Assembly: GCA_910588855.1 (NCBI GenBank)
Contig: CAJUSR010000026.1
Span: 1 to 54,519 of the forward strand
From: an uncultured Kineothrix sp.
GTDB lineage: Bacteria > Bacillota > Clostridia > Lachnospirales > Lachnospiraceae
DNA length: 54,519 nucleotides
Reading direction: 5' to 3'
Shown: positions 48,381-54,519 of the stretch, piece by piece
How positions within the stretch are numbered: the first letter of the stretch is position 1
How the letters are laid out: each line of letters begins with the position of its first letter
The notes under the pieces: model-generated
The model's input: only the letters and a program-made list of their open reading frames with translations
What the model was told of the DNA's origin: nothing
Databases searched by the model: none
Translations under genes and position numbers: made by a program

Positions 48381-48470
48381 TCGAGTAGAAAAGATTCATC
48401 TTTCCCTACCCGCTGCGCGCCCTGTACGCTGTATAGCGGCATATTCCCTCTGCACTAGGCTACGCATAAA
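48381..48470. repeat. Dispersed repeat R1, copy inside the butyrate operon
   Basis: It starts TCGAGTAGAAAAGATTCATC and ends CTGCACTAGGCTACGCATAAA-like; it holds an AGATTCATCT-type hairpin and the CCGCTGCGCGCCCTGTACGC block. It sits between thl and crt, in the transcribed spacer. Confidence 0.8.
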
Positions 48471-48476
48471 CAATTT

Positions 48477-48507
48477 GATAAGCAGACCCTTGAAAAGCCT
48501 GCTTATC
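48477..48507. terminator. Hairpin between thl and crt
   Basis: GATAAGCAG (48477-48485) pairs with CTGCTTATC (48499-48507). On the minus strand the run after it is AAATTGTTTAT, so it is a weak terminator or an mRNA-stability hairpin dividing thl from crt-hbd-bcd-etfBA. The rest of the thl-crt gap (48508-48620) shows no gene. Confidence 0.5.
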
Positions 48508-48620
48508 TTATTTTATCCCTGCCTGCACCAGCCAATATACGTACATCCACGTACCTGGATTGGCCAATGCTGCAAGGACGGAATACCTCATAGCCTGCTA
48601 TGAAGCATTTGACTTATATT

Positions 48621-49802
48621 TTATTCTCTTGTAACAACGGTTGCACATCCCATACCGCCGCCGATACACAGTGTTGCAAGACCGGTCTTTGCATCTTTTG
48701 CTTCCATTTCATGAAGCAGTGTAACTAAGATACGGCATCCGGAAGCGCCTACCGGATGTCCAAGGGCAATTGCGCCGCCGTTCGGGTTAAGCTGTTTGTC
48801 CACATCAATCCCCAAATCTTTTCCAACTGCTACGGACTGTGCTGCAAAAGCTTCGTTAGCTTCGATGATATCGAAATCTTCAATTTTCAATCCTGTCTTT
48901 TCCATTACTTTCTTTGTAGCAGCTACAGGGCCGATACCCATCACTTCCGGCCTTACGCCTGCAAGTGCGCCTGCTACATAAGTAGCCATCGGCTTAACGC
49001 CCAGTTCTTTTGCTTTTTCTTCGCTCATAACAACAATTGCAGCAGCGCCGTCATTGATGCCGGAAGCATTGCCTGCAGTAACGAAACCGCCTTGGTTAAT
49101 CGGGCGAAGTTTAGCAAGCCCTTCTATGCTGGAGCCCGGACGCGGACCTTCATCCACTTTGAACTCTACCATTTCTTTTTTCTTCTTTACCATTACCGGT
49201 ACGATTTCTTTATCAAATGCGCCGGATTTCTGTGCAGCTTCCGTCTTCTGCTGGCTCTTCAATGCGAACTCGTCCAGTTCTTCCCTTGTAAGGCCCCATT
49301 CTTCACAAATATTGTCTGCTGTCTTAATCATATGATACTGGTTAAATGCATCCCAAAGAGCATCGTTTACCATAGTATCTACTAAAGTGCCATTGTTCAT
49401 CCTATAACCGAAACGTGCATTAGGCACTGCATACGGAGCCATAGACATGTTTTCCATACCGCCTGCTACTACGATATCAGCATCCCCTGCCAAAATCATT
49501 TGAGCTGCCTGATTGACACAGTTAAGACCGGAACCACACACAACGTTCATGGTAACTGCCGGAACTTCTATCGGAAGCCCTGCCTTAATTGATGCCTGAC
49601 GTGCAACATTCTGTCCGAGGCCTGCCTGAATAACACATCCCATATATACCTGATCTACCTGTTCAGGAGCAACCCCTGCCCTGTTTAAAGCTTCCTTAAT
49701 TACGATAGCACCGAGTTCTGCTGCCGGTGTTGTGCTTAAGGAACCACCCATCGTTCCGATAGCTGTACGGCATGCGCCTGCCAAAACTACTTTTTTTGCC
49801 AT
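48621..49802 (-). CDS. thl: Acetyl-CoA acetyltransferase (thiolase)
   Basis: Thl condenses two acetyl-CoA to acetoacetyl-CoA. Numbering from ATG 49802 (GGAG upstream, 393 residues), the nucleophile is C89 in VCGSGLNC, H349 in GHPVGASG and C379 in CIGGGMG complete the active site. It is first in the operon. The frame extends five codons to 49817 but the shorter start is better placed. Confidence 0.96.
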   Translation of the reverse strand: MAKKVVLAGACRTAIGTMGGSLSTTPAAELGAIVIKEALNRAGVAPEQVDQVYMGCVIQAGLGQNVARQASIKAGLPIEVPAVTMNVVCGSGLNCVNQAAQMILAGDADIVVAGGMENMSMAPYAVPNARFGYRMNNGTLVDTMVNDALWDAFNQYHMIKTADNICEEWGLTREELDEFALKSQQKTEAAQKSGAFDKEIVPVMVKKKKEMVEFKVDEGPRPGSSIEGLAKLRPINQGGFVTAGNASGINDGAAAIVVMSEEKAKELGVKPMATYVAGALAGVRPEVMGIGPVAATKKVMEKTGLKIEDFDIIEANEAFAAQSVAVGKDLGIDVDKQLNPNGGAIALGHPVGASGCRILVTLLHEMEAKDAKTGLATLCIGGGMGCATVVTRE

Positions 49803-49883
49803 TGTTCTCTCCTCCATATATATGCTTTACGGTTATTTGCAATGATTGTTAATTTTTTATCATTGCCCACTGCCCTTATTATA

Positions 49884-50348
49884 TCATAGGGTATTGTTTT
49901 TTGCAACGAATTTGAACAAAGCCTCACAGCCTTTCTTTATCTCGTCGTAGGTCAAATCAAAGTTTCCTGTATACCAAGGATCGGCAATATCTTTGGGGCT
50001 GTCCGTAAAGTCCAGCAGACGGGATATTTTCTTATCCGGATCCCCTCCTGTAATGCGCTCCATATTTTTTAAATTGTATTTTTCCATACCTATTAAATAG
50101 TCGTATTTATCATAGTCGGCGCGGGTCATTTTCACCGCATATTTGCCATCGGTGGAAATGCCGTACTGGCGCAGCTTGTTGCGGGTTCCGTAATGGACAG
50201 GATTGCCGATTTCCTCGGAACTTGTGGCTGCGGATGCTATGAAAAAGTGGTCCGAAGCATTTTCCCTCTTCACAATATCGCGGAATACGAACTCCGCCAT
50301 AGGGGAACGGCAGATGTTGCCGTGGCAGACAAATAATATTTTTATCAT
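49884..50348 (-). CDS. Low molecular weight protein-tyrosine phosphatase
   Basis: The 154 residues start with the phosphate loop CHGNICRS (C8, R14), and the acid-base aspartate is in DIADPWYTG. Bacterial LMW-PTPs dephosphorylate tyrosine kinases of polysaccharide export or arginine kinases; no such partner is next to it. An AAGGAG site lies 10 bp upstream of ATG. It is the last chromosomal gene before the integrated element, whose integrase end begins about 130 bp upstream. Confidence 0.95.
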   Translation of the reverse strand: MIKILFVCHGNICRSPMAEFVFRDIVKRENASDHFFIASAATSSEEIGNPVHYGTRNKLRQYGISTDGKYAVKMTRADYDKYDYLIGMEKYNLKNMERITGGDPDKKISRLLDFTDSPKDIADPWYTGNFDLTYDEIKKGCEALFKFVAKNNTL

Positions 50349-50476
50349 AACGCTAAAACTCCTTTATTTCCTATATTTTCAAGGCTTGTAGCCGTTTTCA
50401 TTGTTCTTGATTTCAAACATTTTTTCTTAGATTGTCACATATTTTCTTAGGTTTTCTTCTGCAAAAGGGGTAAAAT

Positions 50477-50505
50477 AAGGGGTAAATTATTTCATTTTAC
50501 CCCTT
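50477..50505 (-). terminator. Hairpin at the int end of the integrated element
   Basis: AAGGGGTAAA (50477-50486) pairs perfectly with TTTACCCCTT (50496-50505); a further GGGGTAAA direct repeat precedes it (50467-50474). It ends the int transcript or marks the element end. The exact attL cannot be located without the empty site. Confidence 0.5.
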
Positions 50506-50511
50506 GCCTTT

Positions 50512-51711
50512 TTACTCGCCCACTACGCGCTGTAACTCGCTCTGCGCGTCCTCAAAATTCACATGGGTATAAGTGTTTAAAGTAACACTTATGTCAGAAT
50601 GTTCCATGATGTATTGTAACGTTTTCGGGTTCATTCCGCTTTTTGCCATGTTTGAGCAGAATGTATGTCGGCAGACATGCGGGGTAATTTTCGGCATCTG
50701 CACCTTGTAGATACTGTTATACTTTTCGAGGATATGTTGCATATACTTTTCCCAATGCAGGGCAACCATAGGCATATCATTCTTATCCAAAAATAGAAAT
50801 CCTGTATATCCCGCAATGATTGGCTCTGCTTTTGGGGCAGTCCGATTTTTGATGATTCTTCGGAAACACTCTGCCACTTCTTCCGTCATGGGTACATAGC
50901 GAATCCCTTTTTCCGTCTTAGGCGCTTCTATCACATATTCCATCTGGCTTGTGCGCTGTAACTGATGATTGACCCGAATACGCTTTTTCTTGAAATCAAT
51001 ATCTGCAATCGTCAGACCGCAAAATTCTGATATGCGCAAGCCTGTATGGAACAGGATAAAGATACCGTCATAGTATCTGCAAAAATGTTTGTCCTCTTGA
51101 ATAAATCTCAAATATTCCCTTTGCTGTTTTCTTGTGACGGCTTCCCTTGTCACGCTGTCATTTACAATGACGGTGGCTAATTCAAACTGAAACGGGTTTT
51201 TTCGGATTAAATCGTCATTTTCTGCCATTTGAAATGCCGGTCTTAACACACCCCTAATCGTATGAATGGAACTGTACCCCCGTCCGTCCACCTGCTGTAA
51301 TTTAATCAGCCACGCCTTTGCGTCAGACAGCTTTACTTTGTCAATCCGCTTATCCCCAAACGGGTCTTTCTTCAAGATGTTTATAACGGTTTTATACCCT
51401 GCTTTGGTGCTATGCCTTACGCCTATTTTAAGGGAAACATATTTTTCTACCAATGACAGCACCGTATAATTGCCGCCGTTTGATGCAATCTGATTAAACA
51501 TATCCTGCTCAATCTGTTTCTCTTTTTCCCGAAGTGACAGGTCTTTGCGCTTGTCTTTGGGATATGGGTCGTTATGGTCTAACCGCCAACTGTAAACACT
51601 CTTTTCCTTACCGTCCGAGTCGATGTACTTAAAGCGGTATCTGCCGTCTGGTCTCTGGGTCTCTCCATTGTGTAAAATCCTGTTTCTTTTGTCTCTCCTT
51701 TTTTCACTCAT
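50512..51711 (-). CDS. int: Tyrosine recombinase, Tn916-type integrase
   Basis: The 399-residue protein begins MSEKRRDKRNRIL, like Tn916 Int, with its N-terminal arm-binding domain (about 1-75), a core-binding domain (about 80-180) and a catalytic domain (about 190-399). Catalytic residues are R226 in TGLRISE, H345 and R348 in HVCRH, H371 in HSD and the nucleophile Y381 in YTHVNF. It integrates and excises the element together with Xis. An AAGGAG site precedes its ATG. All active-site residues are present, so it should be functional. Confidence 0.96.
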   Translation of the reverse strand: MSEKRRDKRNRILHNGETQRPDGRYRFKYIDSDGKEKSVYSWRLDHNDPYPKDKRKDLSLREKEKQIEQDMFNQIASNGGNYTVLSLVEKYVSLKIGVRHSTKAGYKTVINILKKDPFGDKRIDKVKLSDAKAWLIKLQQVDGRGYSSIHTIRGVLRPAFQMAENDDLIRKNPFQFELATVIVNDSVTREAVTRKQQREYLRFIQEDKHFCRYYDGIFILFHTGLRISEFCGLTIADIDFKKKRIRVNHQLQRTSQMEYVIEAPKTEKGIRYVPMTEEVAECFRRIIKNRTAPKAEPIIAGYTGFLFLDKNDMPMVALHWEKYMQHILEKYNSIYKVQMPKITPHVCRHTFCSNMAKSGMNPKTLQYIMEHSDISVTLNTYTHVNFEDAQSELQRVVGE

Positions 51712-51799
51712 GGTTATTCTGTCTCCTTTCTGAAAAGAGACCCAACTCGTGATAATATACTAACACAAATTGAGGTCTCTTTCCATACCCAACCGCTAT

Positions 51800-52018
51800 T
51801 TATACCACCGTTGCACGGTCTAAATATTCTTCAAACTTCTGCCGTTTAATTAGTATGCGGTTGCCGTTCATAATGATAAAGTCCGCTTCGGGGTGTTCGT
51901 CTGCTATCATGCGCAGTTTGTTTTCTCCTATATGGTAATACTCCGCCGCTTCTGTAATTGTTAATATGTACCTTTTCCATACAGGAATTGTATTTTCTTG
52001 TACTTTGTTTTTTTCCAT
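51800..52018 (-). CDS. xis: Excisionase (Tn916 Xis-like)
   Basis: The 72-residue protein has the winged-helix plan of Tn916 Xis: WKRYILTITEAAEYYHIGENKLRMIADEHPEADFIIMNGNRILIKRQKFEEYLD. It directs Int toward excision. An AGGAG site lies 6 bp before the ATG. It lies 88 bp upstream of int, as in Tn916. Confidence 0.94.
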   Translation of the reverse strand: MEKNKVQENTIPVWKRYILTITEAAEYYHIGENKLRMIADEHPEADFIIMNGNRILIKRQKFEEYLDRATVV

Positions 52019-52032
52019 GTCAATCTCCTGTA

Positions 52033-52602
52033 TTATTTTTCATATTTGCTGATTTCCCAATAATGGGATTTTAAAAATTGTACCATTGTCAACGAACCGT
52101 TATCGCACAACACTCGGAACCAATCATTGCGGTTTTCTTTTGCGAATAAAAGTAACTGTGCATAGCTTACAATACCATTTTGCAAGCAAAACTCAATCAT
52201 TTCCCCGATTGCGCTGTACTTGTCCGTTGCAAGATTTATCATGGTCTGATAATCAGCACCCGAACAGGAAATTACATTTTTCATATCGTATTGTGCCTTT
52301 TCGGGGTTGTCTAAATGGCACAGATAACGCGCATACGCCCTTGCACACTTAATCGGCTCAATTCCTACGCCGCCAATGACTGAAAATACTTCCTGTGCCT
52401 GTTCACTGGTTTTTACGCCGTCAAAAAGTATCATTACATGAAAATGCTCTTTCTTTAATGTGCCGTCCGTATTCAAATCTTTGTCATGCAGGGGAGAAAT
52501 CAGTGCCGGAACACATTGTTCCTGCAACAGCCTAATCCAGTCAGCAGAGGCAGATTCGGGATAGACCACCGTTGCATAGTTTCTTGTCCTCTTTTTCTCC
52601 AT
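52033..52602 (-). CDS. Rolling-circle replication/relaxase protein (Rep_2 family)
   Basis: The product (189 residues from ATG 52602, 197 from a TTG at 52626) has the HUH pair H53-x-H55 in KEHFHVMILF and the family stretch YARYLCHLDNPEKAQYD holding the catalytic tyrosine. It matches Rep_2 (PF01719), the pMV158-type initiators that nick a hairpin origin; in small integrative elements such proteins also act as relaxases for mobilisation. The nick-like hairpin just upstream supports this. It replaces the larger Orf20/MobT protein of Tn916. The second half of the protein is helical and shows no further motif. Confidence 0.88.
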   Translation of the reverse strand: MEKKRTRNYATVVYPESASADWIRLLQEQCVPALISPLHDKDLNTDGTLKKEHFHVMILFDGVKTSEQAQEVFSVIGGVGIEPIKCARAYARYLCHLDNPEKAQYDMKNVISCSGADYQTMINLATDKYSAIGEMIEFCLQNGIVSYAQLLLFAKENRNDWFRVLCDNGSLTMVQFLKSHYWEISKYEK

Positions 52603-52613
52603 ATTTTTTCTGT

Positions 52614-52706
52614 GAACATTGAACAATGTTCCCTATGGGGTGTCGTAGTTGCCCCATAGGGGCGGTGGCGGTCGCTCCGCTCTGTTTCTCCGAAACAGCC
52701 GCCACC
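52614..52706 (-). promoter_or_regulatory. Candidate rolling-circle origin/oriT (three inverted repeats)
   Basis: GAACATTG/CAATGTTC (52614-52631) is followed by a 10-bp perfect stem CCCTATGGGG/CCCCATAGGG (52631-52661) whose minus-strand loop reads CAACTACGACA; this contains ACTACGAC, eight of nine bases of the pMV158-family nick site TACTACG/AC. A third hairpin, GGTGGCGG/CCGCCACC with inner CTGTTTC/GAAACAG (52664-52706), completes the region between tcpA and rep. Confidence 0.75.
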
Positions 52707-52713
52707 CTTAACG

Positions 52714-53961
52714 CTATTCCCTGCTCAATGCTCCTTTCTCAATATATGGTGCGAGAAACTCACGAGGTTTTGTATCTACTCCCTGCCTGTAAATCAATCC
52801 CGAACCAATTTCACGCCGAAGATTTTTCACGTCTGCAAAGTCAGAACCAAAAGCCATTTTATATGCGGTATCGCTCATTTGCCCCATGCAGATGCGACAG
52901 CCGAGATTATCGCGGATTGCACCCTCTATAAAAGAAGTGTCGGGGCGTTGCAGAATCAGCCCTGCATACACGCGCTTGCTTCTCCCCATGACCACGATAG
53001 ACGCAATGCGCCTCGCGGTTTCTTCATAGGTCTTTTTCTCTGCAATCTTTGAAAAGGCAATCAGCTCATCAAACACAAGATACAACGGTTGAAAATCGGT
53101 TTCCTGCATTCCGAGATTGTCTAACTCCTTTCCGCGTTTACGCATTTCTTCTTCCGTTTCCCTTACCGCCTTTGCAATCTCGTTTTCCTCCGACACATAC
53201 ACAGCACCGCAGTTCTCCGCAAAATAGCGCATTTCATAGTCATTCTTCGGGTCGCAGTAAATGACTCTGATACCTCTTTTAATCAGACAGGAAATCATAT
53301 ATTGTGCTAATTGCGTCTTACCGCTCCCCGTATTTCCTACCAGTAAAAAATGTGGACACTTCTTCCAGTTCCATACCATATCACGGGAAAATGCAATCTC
53401 ATTCTTCCCAGCTTGCGGAATGTCTTTACAGGACTTAATTCTAATCCGATTTTGTTCCCGCAGTTCAAAAATGTATGTAAGATATCCCCTTTCTACGATT
53501 GTGTCGATACAGACAGTTTTGAACATTCTGGCAAGCGGTTCTTCCATATCTCTGAACCTTTCAGCGTATGGACTGCCATCCATTCGGATTTTGATGTAAA
53601 AAGCATTATCCTGCTCACTTTTCCTGTATTCCACAATAGGGTAATAGTCCATTCTTTCTGCCTTCCATTCCCCCAATATCCCCTGTTCTTTTATGGAATG
53701 GGATTTATATAAGTTGTTTCTTCTGATGAATTTCTCTATCCGCTTAGATGTCTTCATCGGCTCTCTTATAATGGGATAGACCATTCCGAAGCAAGCCATG
53801 CCGCTTACGCCTACCACCACCATACACGATATAATATCGTTGTTCCGAAAAACAGTGTAGAATAGTGACATTCCAAGCAGAGACACAATCCACAAAAGTA
53901 CTAAAGCGTCAAACCATGCAAACTGCTTATTCTTTAATTGTTTCCACACTCTATTTTTCAT
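52714..53961 (-). CDS. FtsK/SpoIIIE-type coupling protein (TcpA, Tn916 Orf21-like)
   Basis: The 415 residues hold two N-terminal transmembrane helices (about 17-60), a linker domain and an FtsK-like motor with Walker A GNTGSGKT (about 211-218) and Walker B YLVFDEL (about 287-293). It would deliver the relaxase-DNA complex to a conjugation channel; the channel itself is not encoded here, so a helper element is implied. The start overlaps the DUF961 stop by 4 bp (ATGA). Confidence 0.93.
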   Translation of the reverse strand: MKNRVWKQLKNKQFAWFDALVLLWIVSLLGMSLFYTVFRNNDIISCMVVVGVSGMACFGMVYPIIREPMKTSKRIEKFIRRNNLYKSHSIKEQGILGEWKAERMDYYPIVEYRKSEQDNAFYIKIRMDGSPYAERFRDMEEPLARMFKTVCIDTIVERGYLTYIFELREQNRIRIKSCKDIPQAGKNEIAFSRDMVWNWKKCPHFLLVGNTGSGKTQLAQYMISCLIKRGIRVIYCDPKNDYEMRYFAENCGAVYVSEENEIAKAVRETEEEMRKRGKELDNLGMQETDFQPLYLVFDELIAFSKIAEKKTYEETARRIASIVVMGRSKRVYAGLILQRPDTSFIEGAIRDNLGCRICMGQMSDTAYKMAFGSDFADVKNLRREIGSGLIYRQGVDTKPREFLAPYIEKGALSRE

Positions 53962-54320
53962 GCCTTATCACCCCCTAACTTAATTTGTTTTGAAGCAAGC
54001 GGTCTAATTACTTTGGCAATAATGGACAGCTTGACGTCTCCCTTGTTGTTCCAGTCCTGCCATACCTTTGCTTCTAAACCCTCAAATTCCACAGGAGTAG
54101 GCGTACCAGTAAACTCAAAGGGCGGTTGCAACAGTCCTGCTATCTTAATATCAATTTTTTCGTAGTCCATTGTTTCGGATAAGCAGTTAAACGCAAGTCC
54201 TTCCTGTTCGCCTTTCACGCCCTCTTTGTATCCTGCATACGGGCGGACACCAAGCAGTAAAAGTTTGTTCCCTATTGTTTTTTCAGCGTCGATTACTAAG
54301 TGTTTTACAATGCCAGCCAT
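53958..54320 (-). CDS. DUF961 family protein (Tn916 Orf22/23-like)
   Basis: The 120-residue protein carries the DUF961 pattern (GIVKHLVIDAEKTIGNKLLLLG at the N-terminus, WQDWNNKGDVKLSIIAKVIRPL near the C-terminus). Such proteins lie at the left of Tn916-type transfer operons and have no settled function. An AAGGAGG site precedes the ATG. It is first of the DUF961-tcpA-rep set. Confidence 0.88.
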   Translation of the reverse strand: MAGIVKHLVIDAEKTIGNKLLLLGVRPYAGYKEGVKGEQEGLAFNCLSETMDYEKIDIKIAGLLQPPFEFTGTPTPVEFEGLEAKVWQDWNNKGDVKLSIIAKVIRPLASKQIKLGGDKA

Positions 54321-54519
54321 GATGTATGACCTCCTTTACTTTTATGATTTTTAGTAGTTTTGCGTGGGTGCGCACCTCACATTCATATGTATATCACTTT
54401 TCCAGTTCTAACCCCGAACTTATAAAGTCATAAAAAGCCACGAAAAAAAGCACCTTTCTACATTTTGAGGTGACCCCTTAAAGTTAGACTTTATTAGCGA
54501 GACAGTTTCGGCTGCCTCG
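54321..54519. other. Element DNA upstream of the DUF961 gene (window end)
   Basis: About 200 bp with GTGCGCAC, AGGTGACCCCTTAAAG and GAGACAGTTTCGGCTGCCTCG; a regulatory region or the start of another element gene is likely, but I see no reliable gene, promoter or attachment site here. Confidence 0.3.

Larger units (their letters stand above)
50477..54519 (-). mobile_element. Tn916-related integrative mobilizable element (integrase side; continues past the window)
   Basis: Gene order on the minus strand is DUF961, TcpA/FtsK, rep, xis, int, i.e. the Tn916 scheme without the conjugation (orf18-13) and accessory genes that normally lie between rep and xis. Only 4 kb is needed. The other end is not in the window. 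The left limit is approximate. Confidence 0.75.

Noticed and set aside
54321..54519. Right end or attachment site of the integrated element
   Set aside because: No sequence matching the left end region (GGGGTAAA repeats) is found here; the end must lie beyond the window.

Overview
This window looks like chromosome from a low-to-moderate GC, strictly anaerobic Firmicute, most likely a butyrate-producing member of the Clostridia close to Lachnospiraceae. The evidence is an intact butyrate operon in the order thl-crt-hbd-bcd-etfB-etfA, a separate ptb-buk pair, strong Shine-Dalgarno sites (AGGAGG-like), a class-II FMN-controlled RibU, and several small families I associate with this group (DUF975, DUF4190-like, SprA-like, a PF-unknown double-CxxC protein). 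I cannot name the species from the sequence alone.

Layout. 1-500: two tRNA-Ser genes with their promoter. 0.6-6.9 kb: an RpiR-type regulator facing a PTS operon that also encodes an M20 amidohydrolase and an M24-fold protein lacking metal ligands. 6.9-7.6 kb: a stack of terminators and a 260-bp palindromic element. 7.6-14.3 kb: housekeeping genes (yqeG, ispD, tsaD, rnz, rimI, tsaB, tsaE). 14.5-18.2 kb: a MacAB-like ABC export operon with tandem promoters and a GntR-style palindrome. 18.5-19.6 kb: FMN riboswitch and riboflavin transporter. 19.6-22.5 kb: an AT-rich three-gene cassette (DUF262 protein, small ABC/Rad50-like ATPase, HNH nuclease) tucked between tex and the ribU promoter; this is the best candidate for a poorly described anti-phage or anti-mobile-element system. 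22.5-33.8 kb: tex, three small surface or membrane genes, prfB with its programmed +1 frameshift, secA, ptb-buk. 34.0-34.9 kb: a complete IS5-like insertion sequence. 35-43 kb: NhaC antiporter, a C_GCAxxG_C_C redox protein, mtnA, a GGDEF-EAL-PAS phosphodiesterase, PiT phosphate transporter and a broken GNAT gene. 43.5-49.8 kb: the butyrate operon. 49.9 kb: LMW protein-tyrosine phosphatase. 50.5 kb to the window end: the integrase side of a small Tn916-related integrative element (int, xis, HUH Rep, TcpA/FtsK, DUF961) with a pMV158-like nick hairpin just upstream of rep.

How it fits together. Acetyl-CoA is carried through Thl, Hbd, Crt and Bcd/EtfAB to butyryl-CoA, and Ptb/Buk can convert that to butyrate and ATP. 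Riboflavin uptake by RibU, under FMN control, would feed the flavoproteins Bcd and EtfAB. The intergenic DNA is rich in dispersed repeats: at least three families recur several times in 54 kb, one of them inside the butyrate operon between thl and crt. Both sense and antisense were inspected; most long antisense frames are shadows and are omitted. Start sites were moved from the longest frame to the codon with a good ribosome-binding site wherever the two differed.
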